A stretch of DNA of 61,029 nt from Lachnospiraceae bacterium (GTDB lineage Bacteria > Bacillota > Clostridia > Lachnospirales > Lachnospiraceae), in the NCBI GenBank assembly GCA_021153185.1, contig JAGKTY010000012.1:1-61029 (forward strand), written 5' to 3'. The notes below the pieces were generated by a model. The model was not told the DNA's origin. It was given only the letters and a program-made list of their open reading frames with translations, and ran no database searches. Positions 16,544 through 26,025 of the stretch are shown here, in pieces. Both the position numbers and the translations under genes were made by a program. The stretch's first letter is position 1. Each line of letters starts with the position of its first letter.

Positions 16544-17785
16544 ATGTCAGGGAAAAAAATGGAAGGGAAGTTCCGCTGTTCGTTTTGCGGGAAAACCCAG
16601 GACCAGGTTCAAAAGCTGATTGCCGGACCTTCAACAGGCATTTTTATCTGTGATGAGTGTGTAGAACTATGCGCGGAAATTATGGATGAAGAATATGAAA
16701 ATGCACGGTTTGAAGAGAGCGAGGAGCCGTCAATCAACCTTTTAAAACCGGTTGAAATCAAACAGTTTTTAGATGACTATGTCATTGGACAGGAAGCTGC
16801 CAAAAAGGTACTTGCGGTGGCGGTTTACAATCATTATAAACGTGTGACTGCACCAAAGGACTTAAGCGTGGAACTGCAAAAGAGTAACATCTTAATGGTA
16901 GGTCCGACAGGTTCCGGTAAGACCTTCCTCGCACAGACACTTGCCAAGATTATCAATGTTCCGTTTGCGATTGCAGATGCAACCACGCTGACGGAGGCAG
17001 GATATGTTGGAGAGGATGTTGAGAATATTCTACTCAAGCTTATTCAGGCAGCAGATTATGATATCGAGCGTGCACAGTACGGTATCATTTATATTGACGA
17101 GATTGATAAAATCACCAAAAAGAGTGAGAATGTTTCGATTACGAGAGACGTATCGGGTGAGGGTGTACAGCAGGCACTTCTCAAAATCGTTGAGGGTACT
17201 GTCGCAAGTGTTCCACCGCAGGGCGGTCGTAAGCATCCGCATCAGGAACTTTTGCAGATTGATACATCCAATATTTTGTTTATCTGCGGAGGCGCTTTTG
17301 ATGGACTTGAAAAAATTGTCGAGTCCAGACTCAATCAAAAATCAATTGGTTTTAATGCCAATGTGAAATCAAATACAGAGCAGACGCTGACAGAGACTTT
17401 GCAGCATGTCACACCGCAGGATTTGATGAAATTCGGACTGATTCCGGAGTTCGTCGGACGAGTTCCGATCAACATTTCATTGGAAGGTCTTGATGAGGCA
17501 GCGCTATGCCGTATTTTAAAGGAGCCGAAAAATGCACTGGTCAAACAGTATAAACAGCTTTTTGCATTTGATGATGTAGAGCTGGTCATTGAGGAAGAAG
17601 CCATTGCAGAAATTGCAAAGCAGGCGTATGAGAGAAAGACAGGTGCGAGAGGACTTCGTTCCATCATGGAAAATGCGATGATGGATGTGATGTATGAGAT
17701 TCCGTCAGATGAATCCATTGTGAAGGTAACGGTTACAAAGGATACCATTGTAAACGGTTCAAAACCAATGGTGGAACGTGCGTAG
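16544..17785 (+). CDS. clpX: Clp protease ATP-binding subunit ClpX
   Basis: A 413-residue AAA+ unfoldase that feeds substrates to ClpP. The N-terminal C4 zinc domain is present (CSFCGK...CDECVELC, about residues 11-40). Walker A is GPTGSGKT, Walker B is IIYIDEIDKI, and the sensor/C-terminal region ends in VKVTVTKDTIVNG. The ATG at 16544 has GGAG at good spacing; a TTG at 16532 would add four residues but sits before the ribosome site. The gap to clpP is 14 bases, so they are cotranscribed. A weak hairpin (GCAGTA...TACTGC, about 17790-17822) follows. Confidence 0.98.
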   Translation: MSGKKMEGKFRCSFCGKTQDQVQKLIAGPSTGIFICDECVELCAEIMDEEYENARFEESEEPSINLLKPVEIKQFLDDYVIGQEAAKKVLAVAVYNHYKRVTAPKDLSVELQKSNILMVGPTGSGKTFLAQTLAKIINVPFAIADATTLTEAGYVGEDVENILLKLIQAADYDIERAQYGIIYIDEIDKITKKSENVSITRDVSGEGVQQALLKIVEGTVASVPPQGGRKHPHQELLQIDTSNILFICGGAFDGLEKIVESRLNQKSIGFNANVKSNTEQTLTETLQHVTPQDLMKFGLIPEFVGRVPINISLEGLDEAALCRILKEPKNALVKQYKQLFAFDDVELVIEEEAIAEIAKQAYERKTGARGLRSIMENAMMDVMYEIPSDESIVKVTVTKDTIVNGSKPMVERA

Positions 17786-17862
17786 AAAATATGCAGTATC
17801 GCTTGATAAGCGGTACTGCATTTGTGTTATGGAAGCTGGAATAATAGAAAGAGGAGTATGAG

Positions 17863-20226
17863 ATGCCAAGAAAAACGAAAGCAAAATCGGATACAGTTCC
17901 GGCAGTGATCTTAAGTGAAATTGCGTTGATGCCGGGGACCATTATGCATTTTGATTTGCGGCAGACATACTCTGTTTTGTCTGCAAACAAAGCACTGGAA
18001 GAGGGGCAGCAGCTTGTTGTTGTGACAAGAACGCAGGATGATGGTGAGGCTTCGCTTGAACGTGTGTATCCGGTCGGATGCAGTGCCAAAATCAGACAGA
18101 TTGTAAGGCTCCCGGGAGAGGCTTCCCGTGTGCTTGTGGAAGGCATGCACCGCGTATATATTCATGAACTAAGCAGGGACGGTGGCTATTATGAAGCGAT
18201 GGTCAGCAAGCGGGAGACCGTCTGGGATATGGATGCAAATGAAATCGAGGCCGCAGTCCGTATCTTAAAGGACCTGATGAAGAAAAAATCGGAGGATGGC
18301 AAACGCGGCAATATGGACCTTGCACGTGTCAGCAAAATCGGTGAACTCGAGAAGCTCATGGATACAATTATTGCACACATGCCGGTTTCCTATCAGTACC
18401 GCTTAAAGCTCCTTCAGCTCGAAAAGATTTCCGAGCGGTTTGAGTTTTTATCTTCTATCATTGCAACTGAAAATGAGGTAGAACAAATCCGCAAGGAGCT
18501 TTCTGCGAAGGTAAAGCAGCAGCTTGATGACAACCAGAAGAATTATGTCTTGCGGGAACAGATGAAGGCGATTCGCAAGGAACTGGATGAGGATGTGCTT
18601 TCAGAGGCTGAGGAATTCGAGGAAAGGCTCGAAGGCTTGCAAGCCTGCACCGAGGTCAAAAAGAAGATTGCAAAGGAAATTGCGCGGTTTAAATCCGGAG
18701 CTACAGGTTCGTCAGAGAGTGCGATGGAGCGCACCTATATCGAGACACTTCTCGATATGCCGTGGGATAAATGCTCTATGGAGCAGATGGACCTTTCTTA
18801 TGCCAAACAGATTTTAGATGATGATCACTATGGCATGGAAAAGGTGAAAGAACGTATATTGGAGTTTTTGGCTGTGCTTGCCATGCGCGGACGTATGGGG
18901 GAAGAGCTGCCAAAGGACAGCGCATCGATTATATGTCTTGTCGGACCACCGGGAACGGGTAAGACTTCGATTGCCAAAAGTGTGGCAAAAGCGCTAAACA
19001 GGGAGTATGTGAGAATCTGTCTTGGCGGTGTCAGGGATGAGGCAGAAATCCGTGGACATCGTAGAACCTATATTGGTGCAATGCCCGGCCGTATAGCGGC
19101 AGGAATCAGACAGGCAGGGGTGAGCAATCCGCTGATGCTCCTTGACGAGATTGACAAGATGAGCAGTGACCACAAGGGAGATACGGCTTCTGCAATGCTT
19201 GAGGTATTAGATGGTGAGCAGAACAGGCATTTCCGGGATCATTATCTGGAAATTGCGATTGATTTATCCAAGGTGTTGTTTATCGCGACAGCCAATGATA
19301 TTTCTCAAATCAGTATGCCGCTTCGGGACCGAATGGAAATCATTGAATTAAGCAGTTATACGGAAGTAGAAAAATTCCATATTGCAAAGGAGCATCTCGT
19401 TAAAAAACAGATTTTGCAGAGCGGACTGACGGAAAAGCAGCTCGTTATGACGGATAAAGCGATTGAACAGGTGATTTCCGGCTATACAAGAGAGGCGGGC
19501 GTTCGTGAACTGGAGCGTCAGATTGGAACGATCTGCCGTAAGACGGCGCTTGCAATTGTGACCGGTGAGACTTTGAAAGAGAAGGTAACACGCAGCAATC
19601 TGCACGACTTCCTGGGAAAAGAGCGTTACATAGATGAAAAAGCCGGCGCAAAGCCGCAAATCGGAACAGTCAGGGGACTGGCATGGACGAGTGTGGGCGG
19701 CGACACGCTGGAAATAGAAGCGCTTGTAATGCCGGGAAAAGGAGAACTAAAGCTGACAGGAAAACTCGGTGATGTGATGAAGGAGTCTGCGATGACAGCG
19801 CTCTCTCTTGTGAGGAGTCTTGCACCGGCTTATGGCGCGGAGCCTGATTATTTTGCGCAGCACGATGTGCATGTTCATGTGCCGGAGGGAGCAGTCCCGA
19901 AGGACGGTCCAAGTGCAGGCATTACAATAGCGACTGCTATTTTATCTGCGGTAACGGGCATTCCGGTCCGCCATGATGTGGCAATGACAGGGGAAATAAC
20001 ACTCAGAGGACGCGTACTTGCCATTGGCGGACTCAAGGAAAAGGTTCTTGCTGCCAAAAAGTATGGTGTAAAAACAGTGATAGTTCCTATAGACAATCAG
20101 AAAGATATCGCAGAACTTGAAGAAGAAATTAAATGCGGATTAAAATTCGAAACTGTATCCAAAATACAGGATGTGCTCAATATTGCACTTGTTTTGAAGG
20201 AAACGAATGTGAGAAAGAAATCGTGA
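17863..20226 (+). CDS. lon: ATP-dependent protease La (Lon)
   Basis: A 787-residue single-chain AAA+ protease for damaged and regulatory proteins. The N-terminal LON substrate-binding domain covers residues 10-200. It is followed by a coiled-coil linker, an AAA+ module (Walker A GPPGTGKTS, Walker B NPLMLLDEIDKM) and the protease domain. The catalytic serine is Ser684 in PKDGPSAGI, and the partner lysine is in GGLKEKVLAAKKYG about 43 residues later. AGAGGAG precedes the ATG. It follows clpX after 77 bases and is followed by ysxC after 10 bases, the order clpX-lon-ysxC known from Bacillus relatives. Confidence 0.98.
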   Translation: MPRKTKAKSDTVPAVILSEIALMPGTIMHFDLRQTYSVLSANKALEEGQQLVVVTRTQDDGEASLERVYPVGCSAKIRQIVRLPGEASRVLVEGMHRVYIHELSRDGGYYEAMVSKRETVWDMDANEIEAAVRILKDLMKKKSEDGKRGNMDLARVSKIGELEKLMDTIIAHMPVSYQYRLKLLQLEKISERFEFLSSIIATENEVEQIRKELSAKVKQQLDDNQKNYVLREQMKAIRKELDEDVLSEAEEFEERLEGLQACTEVKKKIAKEIARFKSGATGSSESAMERTYIETLLDMPWDKCSMEQMDLSYAKQILDDDHYGMEKVKERILEFLAVLAMRGRMGEELPKDSASIICLVGPPGTGKTSIAKSVAKALNREYVRICLGGVRDEAEIRGHRRTYIGAMPGRIAAGIRQAGVSNPLMLLDEIDKMSSDHKGDTASAMLEVLDGEQNRHFRDHYLEIAIDLSKVLFIATANDISQISMPLRDRMEIIELSSYTEVEKFHIAKEHLVKKQILQSGLTEKQLVMTDKAIEQVISGYTREAGVRELERQIGTICRKTALAIVTGETLKEKVTRSNLHDFLGKERYIDEKAGAKPQIGTVRGLAWTSVGGDTLEIEALVMPGKGELKLTGKLGDVMKESAMTALSLVRSLAPAYGAEPDYFAQHDVHVHVPEGAVPKDGPSAGITIATAILSAVTGIPVRHDVAMTGEITLRGRVLAIGGLKEKVLAAKKYGVKTVIVPIDNQKDIAELEEEIKCGLKFETVSKIQDVLNIALVLKETNVRKKS

Positions 20227-20236
20227 GGAAAGCGAC

Positions 20237-20902
20237 ATGGTCATAAAGGATGTCAATCTGGAAACAGTCTGCGGAATAACGAGTGTTATACCACAGAATG
20301 AATCGATGGAAATTGCCTTTGCCGGAAAGAGTAATGTGGGGAAATCATCGCTCATCAATGCACTGATGAACCGCAAAAGCTATGCGCGTACATCGGCGCA
20401 GCCGGGAAAGACACAGACAATCAACTTTTATAAAATAAAAGCAGGCGTAAAAGACGTCGATGGGGAGCGTCAGGACGAGGAATTGTATTTTGTCGATCTG
20501 CCGGGATACGGATACGCAAAAGTATCACAGGAGGTAAAAGCCAAATGGGGCAAAATGATCGAAAACTATTTACACAAATCGCAAGTGTTAAAGGTGGTCT
20601 TTTTGCTCATTGATATTCGCCATGAGCCGGGTGCGAATGACGTTCAGATGTATGAATGGATTTTAAATCAGGGCTACAGGCCGATTATTATCGCCACAAA
20701 GGCAGATAAACTCAAACGCTCCCAGCTTCCGAAGCATGTGAAGATGATTAAGGAAGGCCTCGGCGTTTTAAAGGGAACGACGGTCATTCCGTTTTCTGCG
20801 GAAACGAAAGCAGGGCGTGATGAGATTTATGCGCTTATTACCAAACTGCTTCGGGAGGAAGATGAGCAGGAAACTAAGCGGGAAGGAGAGAACTTAAGTT
20901 GA
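20237..20902 (+). CDS. ysxC: ribosome-biogenesis GTP-binding protein YsxC/EngB
   Basis: A 221-residue TRAFAC GTPase needed for large ribosomal subunit assembly. The motifs are G1 GKSNVGKSSL, switch region TSAQPGKTQTINF, G3 DLPGYGYA and G4 TKADK, in the order characteristic of the EngB family. It lies 10 bases after lon, within the same operon. Its stop codon overlaps the TTG start of the VanZ-like gene (TTGA), so the two are translationally coupled. Confidence 0.97.
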   Translation: MVIKDVNLETVCGITSVIPQNESMEIAFAGKSNVGKSSLINALMNRKSYARTSAQPGKTQTINFYKIKAGVKDVDGERQDEELYFVDLPGYGYAKVSQEVKAKWGKMIENYLHKSQVLKVVFLLIDIRHEPGANDVQMYEWILNQGYRPIIIATKADKLKRSQLPKHVKMIKEGLGVLKGTTVIPFSAETKAGRDEIYALITKLLREEDEQETKREGENLS

Positions 20903-21381
20903 GAAGGAAACGTCTTCTGATCGCAATTTATGTTTGTTATCTACTCATTTTGTTTCGGCTTATTGTTTTCAAATATCCATTTGATACGACACGGAATATT
21001 TTGCGCTCCTGGGATCCGGGGCAGGTGCTTCACGGCATTGAAACAGCCAATTTTACATTATTTCGGTCGGTAAAAATGTATATCAGATATTTTGACCGGA
21101 TTGGCGGATTCGAAAATCTGGTTGGCAATGTCGCATTGTTTATTCCGGTCGGTATTTTGCAGTGCGCTGTCAGGGAGAGAACGCATCGCCTGACCTTTTT
21201 TGGGGTGTTTCTCCGATGCGCGGCAATCTCAATCGGAATCGAATGTTTTCAGCTCGTATCGAGACTGGGGCAATTTGATGTAGATGATATTTTATTAAAT
21301 ACGTTTGGTGCAATCCTCGGATTTGCGGTTTATGAAGGGTATCATATTGCCTGCAGACGCAATAAGGCAGGATGTGAGTAA
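20899..21381 (+). CDS. VanZ-like membrane protein
   Basis: A 160-residue protein with about four hydrophobic segments and the VanZ-family pattern. The N-terminal helix is LLIAIYVCYLLILFRLIVF, followed by ENLVGNVALFIPVG and a C-terminal IECFQLVSRLGQFDVDDILLNTFGAILGF. The NxxxFxPxG and FDxDDxxxNxxG motifs are diagnostic. The start is a TTG, supported by AAGGAGAG eight bases upstream; the TTG overlaps the ysxC stop. The family is linked to low-level teicoplanin resistance in some enterococci, but most members have no known function. A terminator follows. Confidence 0.88.
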   Translation: MRRKRLLIAIYVCYLLILFRLIVFKYPFDTTRNILRSWDPGQVLHGIETANFTLFRSVKMYIRYFDRIGGFENLVGNVALFIPVGILQCAVRERTHRLTFFGVFLRCAAISIGIECFQLVSRLGQFDVDDILLNTFGAILGFAVYEGYHIACRRNKAGCE

Positions 21382-21463
21382 TGCGCGGACGCAAAGCGGA
21401 CGGGAAATGCAACGTGCGTGACGCTGTTTGCTGCTTGCCCGGTCCAAACACATAATGAATGGT

Positions 21464-21493
21464 AAAAAAGCACAGTTTCGGCTGTGCTTTTTT
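21464..21493 (+). terminator. terminator after the VanZ-like gene
   Basis: AAAAAAGCACAG and GCTGTGCTTTTTT form a perfect stem around TTTCG. This ends the clpX-lon-ysxC transcription unit. Confidence 0.88.
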
Positions 21494-21660
21494 AGTGCAT
21501 TTCCCAAATTGTATTTTTGAAATGTGTCTGATAAGATATAGACAGAAACTAAGAAACGCAAATGAGTTTCCAAGTTTCCTCCATCCATTTTGGACAAAGC
21601 GGATGGAGACGGAAGCGTTATAGGTTACATTGTTTGCGGATGAAGAATGGGAAAACGGCA

Positions 21661-22254
21661 ATGAGTAATGAAATGGAAACAATCGGGAATCTGAAAGAGC
21701 GCATCATGGATGCCACAGTGTTTGAAGTGAATGAAAAGGGACTCACTTTTACAATGGATGATGTAGCGAGGAGGCTGAAAATCAGCAAAAAAACAATTTA
21801 TACCGTGTTTCGGGATAAAGAAACGCTGTGTATGGAAACGGTGGACTACTGCTTTGCGGAAATCAAAAAAGCAGAGCAGGAAATTGCGGAAAATGAGGAA
21901 TTATCGCTACAGGAAAAAATAAAACGAATTATCATCGCTTTGCCGGAACGATACCGCGAAATCGATTTTCACAAATTGCAGGGTGGAAGGGAAAAGTACC
22001 CAAGGGTATATAAGCGTATGGTGGAAAGACTTCATGGAGGCTGGGAGACGACGATTGCACTGCTTAAAGAAGGCATCAGCTGCGGGGAGTTGAAACCATT
22101 TCCGATTCCGGTCTTTCGGTGCATGGTGGAGAGCACGATCGAAGCATTTTTGGAGTCACAGACGCTGTCGGATATCGGATGCAGTTATGAAGAGGCGTTA
22201 GAAGATATGGTTGCAATTTTATGGGAGGGAATACGAAATGATCAAAAGAGATAA
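21661..22254 (+). CDS. TetR-family transcriptional regulator
   Basis: About 197 residues. The N-terminal TetR helix-turn-helix is clear: ERIMDATVFEVNEKGLTFTMDDVARRLKISKKTIYTVFRDKETL (about residues 11-54). The ligand-binding half has the usual helical, variable character. Start choice is uncertain: ATGs at 21640 and 21661 are both possible and neither has a strong ribosome site; 21661 gives the standard N-terminus. Its end overlaps the GH2 gene by 17 bases, so it is the first gene of the galactoside operon and probably its autoregulated repressor (inference). Use of a TetR protein for a sugar operon is less common than LacI or AraC types. Confidence 0.88.
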   Translation: MSNEMETIGNLKERIMDATVFEVNEKGLTFTMDDVARRLKISKKTIYTVFRDKETLCMETVDYCFAEIKKAEQEIAENEELSLQEKIKRIIIALPERYREIDFHKLQGGREKYPRVYKRMVERLHGGWETTIALLKEGISCGELKPFPIPVFRCMVESTIEAFLESQTLSDIGCSYEEALEDMVAILWEGIRNDQKR

Positions 22255-24631
22255 CCGGATATATTTGAATCGGGAATGGCAGTATTCAGATCAATTTGAA
22301 GAAAAAATGGTCACTGCAATGCAGGCGGAAGCGACGACGGTAGAATTGCCGCATACAGTAGAAGTACTGCCGTACAATTATTTCGATGAGTCGCTCTATC
22401 AGAAATGTGTCTGTTATCAGCGAAAGATTGCTTACACTGATGAAATGCGGGAAAAGCGGGTTTTTCTCGTTTTTGAGGGCGTTGCGCATTATGCGAAAGT
22501 ATTCTTAAACGGTTCATTACTTTGCAAGCATGCAAATGGATATACTGCATTTGAGGTGGAACTGACACAGTATATGAAGGAAGCGCCCGATAATCTGCTG
22601 ACTGTTATGGTGGATAGCAGGGAAAATCTCAATATTCCGCCATTTGGAAAGGTAATTGACTATATGACCTACGGTGGAATCTACCGGGATGTCTATCTGG
22701 AGGTGAGAGAAAAAACATTTCTATCCGATGCATTCATCTATGCGACAAATGTTCTGGATAAACCCAAGCTCAATGTGAAGCCGACGTTTAGCGGTCAAAC
22801 GGAGGGCATGGAATTAGAAGTATTTTTGAAAAAAGAGGATAACTGGGAAAGCCTTGGAAGCGCTGACGCGAAGAACAACACAGAATTTGTTGCAGATGTA
22901 AACGGCGTGAAGCTTTGGAGCGTTGATGAGCCGAATCTGTATGAGGTTAAGGTCGTTTTAAGTCAGGAAGGAACAATCATCGATCAAATCACGGATACAA
23001 TCGGATTTCGTGAGGCGATTTTTAAAGAAGACGGCTTTTATTTAAATGGCGAGAAACTGAAAATCCGTGGCGTCAACAGACACCAAAGCTACGCCTATGT
23101 CGGCTACGCGATGCCAAAGAGCATGCAAAAGTACGATGCACAGCTTTGTAAAAAACAGCTCAAGGTCAACGGTGTTCGGACATCACATTATCCGCAGTCG
23201 CAGTATTTTGTAGAAGAATGTGACAGACTCGGACTTCTCGTCTTTACAGAATTGCCGGGCTGGCAGCACATTGGGGATGAGGCGTGGAAGGCGCAGGCAT
23301 GCCGGAATGTGGAAGAGATGGTTATGCAGTACCGCAATCATCCATCGGTTATTTTGTGGGGCGTGCGCATCAATGAGTCGATAGATGATGAAGCATTTTA
23401 TACAAAGACAAATCAGATTGCGCACACGCTTGATGCGACAAGACAGACAAGTGGGGTTCGTTTTATTGAAAAAAGCCAGCTCCTGGAAGATGTCTATGCG
23501 TTTAATGATTTCTCCCATATGGGAGACAACGCAGGCTGTAAACGGAAGGTGGAGGTGACACCGGATCCGAAAAAAGGCTATCTCATTTCCGAAAACAACG
23601 GACACATGTTTCCAACCAAAGCCTTTGATGATGAGAGACACCGTGTGGAACATGTCAAACGACACGCCAAGGTGCTTGATGATGTGGCATCGCAGGAGGA
23701 TATCGCAGGAAGCTTTACGTGGTGTATGTTTGACTACAATACGCATAAGGATTTTGGAAGCGGAGACCGCATCTGCTATCACGGTGTGATGGATATGTTC
23801 CGCAATCCAAAGCAGGCAAGCGGTGTCTATGCATCGCAACAGGATGACGAAGTCTATTTTGATGTCGTATCGACAATGGATATCGGCGAACATCCTGCCG
23901 GAAATCTTGGTGAAGTATACGCAGTGACAAATGCAGACAGCGTACGACTATATAAAAATGAAATCTTTATTAAAGAATTTTGCCGAAAAAATACACCATA
24001 TATGCATTTGAAACATGGACCGATTCTGATTGATGATTTCATCGGAGAGCAGCTTGTAGAAGTGGAGGGCATGCCAAAACAGAAAGCGGATGAAGTGAAA
24101 CAACTGTTATTATATGTTGGCAAATATGGAATGACAAACCTTCCGGCAAAAGCAAAATTGCTTGCGGCAAAGCTGATTACAATCCGCGGTATGAAGTTTG
24201 AGGATGGCGTCAATCTATTTAACAAATATATGGGAAACTGGGGCGGAACGGTTACGACGTACCGGTTTGAGGCAATTAAGGATGGAAACGTTGTAGGAAC
24301 CATTGTGAAAGGTCCGGTGTTTGATATCCGGCTGGATACGAAGGTGAGTCATACAGTGCTTTTGGAAGAGGAGACATACGATGTTGCTGAGGTTCACATC
24401 TGCGCGCGCGATCAGAACGGAAACACGGCGCATTATTTTCAGGAACCTTTGCGGCTTCATACATCGGGCAGTGTCTCATTGATAGGACCGGATGTCATTT
24501 CGTTAAAGGGTGGCATGGGCGGTGTCTATGTCAGAAGCAAAGGGACGGGGGACGGAAGTCTCTTAATCGAAAGTGACCGGTTTGGCGTACAGGAAATTGA
24601 ATTCACAGTGACAAAGGGAAGGAGTAGATGA
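22238..24631 (+). CDS. glycoside hydrolase family 2, probable beta-galactosidase
   Basis: A 797-residue GH2 enzyme. It has an N-terminal jelly-roll sugar-binding domain (about 1-165), an Ig-like domain, a TIM barrel (about 265-560) opening with KIRGVNRHQ, and further C-terminal beta domains with EVHICARDQNGNTAHYFQEP. The acid/base is Glu380 in WGVRINES. The nucleophile is probably Glu452 in YLISENNGH, an unusual local context compared with the CEYAH of LacZ, so activity on galactosides is inferred from operon partners rather than proven. There is no signal peptide, so it acts on imported sugars. I start at 22238, after GGGAGGG; this overlaps the TetR gene by 17 bases. Confidence 0.88.
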   Translation: MIKRDNRIYLNREWQYSDQFEEKMVTAMQAEATTVELPHTVEVLPYNYFDESLYQKCVCYQRKIAYTDEMREKRVFLVFEGVAHYAKVFLNGSLLCKHANGYTAFEVELTQYMKEAPDNLLTVMVDSRENLNIPPFGKVIDYMTYGGIYRDVYLEVREKTFLSDAFIYATNVLDKPKLNVKPTFSGQTEGMELEVFLKKEDNWESLGSADAKNNTEFVADVNGVKLWSVDEPNLYEVKVVLSQEGTIIDQITDTIGFREAIFKEDGFYLNGEKLKIRGVNRHQSYAYVGYAMPKSMQKYDAQLCKKQLKVNGVRTSHYPQSQYFVEECDRLGLLVFTELPGWQHIGDEAWKAQACRNVEEMVMQYRNHPSVILWGVRINESIDDEAFYTKTNQIAHTLDATRQTSGVRFIEKSQLLEDVYAFNDFSHMGDNAGCKRKVEVTPDPKKGYLISENNGHMFPTKAFDDERHRVEHVKRHAKVLDDVASQEDIAGSFTWCMFDYNTHKDFGSGDRICYHGVMDMFRNPKQASGVYASQQDDEVYFDVVSTMDIGEHPAGNLGEVYAVTNADSVRLYKNEIFIKEFCRKNTPYMHLKHGPILIDDFIGEQLVEVEGMPKQKADEVKQLLLYVGKYGMTNLPAKAKLLAAKLITIRGMKFEDGVNLFNKYMGNWGGTVTTYRFEAIKDGNVVGTIVKGPVFDIRLDTKVSHTVLLEEETYDVAEVHICARDQNGNTAHYFQEPLRLHTSGSVSLIGPDVISLKGGMGGVYVRSKGTGDGSLLIESDRFGVQEIEFTVTKGRSR

Positions 24632-24632
24632 C

Positions 24633-26012
24633 ATGAATTTGACAGGGAAGGAAAAAATAAGCTATGGAATCGGCGCATTTGGTAAAGATTTGGTTTACAT
24701 GCTCGTTTCTGCTTTTTTATTGATTTACTACAATACCGTGCTTGGTATGGATAGCGTCTACATCGGTTTCGTGCTGATGGCCGCAAGAATTTTTGACGCG
24801 TTTAACGATCCGCTTATGGGCGTGATTATCGCAAAGACCAATACAAAATGGGGAAAATTCAGACCTTGGATTTTGAGCGGCACGATTTTGAATGCAGTTG
24901 TGCTGTATGCGCTGTTTGCCGTGCCGCAGGGGATGGAAATGGGTGCCATGAAGGTCTGGCTTTTCGTTGTATATCTCCTTTGGGGTATTACCTATACCGT
25001 GATGGATATCCCGTACTGGTCTATGATACCGGCGATCACAAGCGTGGGAAAAGAGAGGGAAAATGTCTCTGCTATGGCCAGAAGTGCTGCAGGAATCGGT
25101 TCAGCCATCCCGACAGTTCTGACGATGGTAGTTGTACCTGTTTTGGGCGGCGGCTCCGCAATCTTAAATAAGCGTATCGGATTTGGGTACTGGGCACTCA
25201 TCATCGCAGTCGTGTTTGTCATCAGCGAAATCATCTGTGTCTGTCATGTCAAAGAAAAGCATGCAGAGCAGGTGCAGGCGCACGATATCAAATCGATGTT
25301 CAAAGGGTTGCTGGCGAATGACCAGGCTGTGGCAGTTGTTGTTTCAATTATCTTAATTAACACATCGATTTATCTGACAAGCAATCTCGTGTATTATTAC
25401 TTCGCCTATGATGTGGGAGATGGGGCGGGCGCCTATAGTATCTTCAGCGGATTTGGCGGCGGCTGTCAGATTCTGGCGATGATGCTGTTCCCGCTGTTTC
25501 GCAAGAAATTTGATAAGATTAAACTGTTTCATGTATCGACCTTACTTGGTATTACAGGCTACATTACAATTTTGTGCTTTGCATTTACAGGAATTACAAG
25601 AATCACCGAGACGAACAAGTTTGGCTGGATGCTCTGCTTTATCCCGGGAATGCTTATCTTTATGGGCAGCGGACTGTTGAACGTGCTCATTACGGTGTTC
25701 CTTTCCGACTCAATTGATTATGGTGAGTACAAGACCGGCAGAAGAGATGAGAGTGTCATTTGTTCGATGCAGACATTTGTTGTAAAGCTTGCAAGCGGTG
25801 TGTCGGCACTACTTGCCGGAGTTGCGATTAAGGTCGTGGGGCTCAATGTCACAGGCGGAGCCACAGTGGCCGATCAGAGCTTTGCGGCATTGACGGGACT
25901 TCGTATTTCGATGACAATTCTTCCGACAATCGGTTTGATTTGTGCGATGTTCTATTTTAAAAAGAAATACAAGCTCGATGATGAAACACTGCAGGAGATT
26001 GCAGGAAAGTGA
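24633..26012 (+). CDS. GPH-family sugar:cation symporter (MelB-like)
   Basis: A 459-residue membrane transporter with about twelve hydrophobic segments. The N-terminus KISYGIGAFGKDLVYMLVSAF and the loop DAFNDPLMGVIIAKTNTKWGKFRPWIL are hallmarks of the glycoside-pentoside-hexuronide symporters such as MelB. A later DSIDYGEYKTGRRDESV motif is also characteristic. It probably imports alpha- or beta-galactosides with Na+ or H+ for the flanking GH2 and GH36 enzymes. GAAGGAG precedes the ATG, and only one base separates it from the GH2 stop, so the operon is tightly coupled. Confidence 0.95.
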   Translation: MNLTGKEKISYGIGAFGKDLVYMLVSAFLLIYYNTVLGMDSVYIGFVLMAARIFDAFNDPLMGVIIAKTNTKWGKFRPWILSGTILNAVVLYALFAVPQGMEMGAMKVWLFVVYLLWGITYTVMDIPYWSMIPAITSVGKERENVSAMARSAAGIGSAIPTVLTMVVVPVLGGGSAILNKRIGFGYWALIIAVVFVISEIICVCHVKEKHAEQVQAHDIKSMFKGLLANDQAVAVVVSIILINTSIYLTSNLVYYYFAYDVGDGAGAYSIFSGFGGGCQILAMMLFPLFRKKFDKIKLFHVSTLLGITGYITILCFAFTGITRITETNKFGWMLCFIPGMLIFMGSGLLNVLITVFLSDSIDYGEYKTGRRDESVICSMQTFVVKLASGVSALLAGVAIKVVGLNVTGGATVADQSFAALTGLRISMTILPTIGLICAMFYFKKKYKLDDETLQEIAGK

Positions 26013-26025
26013 AAGGAGCGCCGAA

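Noticed and set aside
14469..20902. tig-clpP-clpX-lon-ysxC order as an unusual cluster
   Set aside because: This order is common and well known in Firmicutes.
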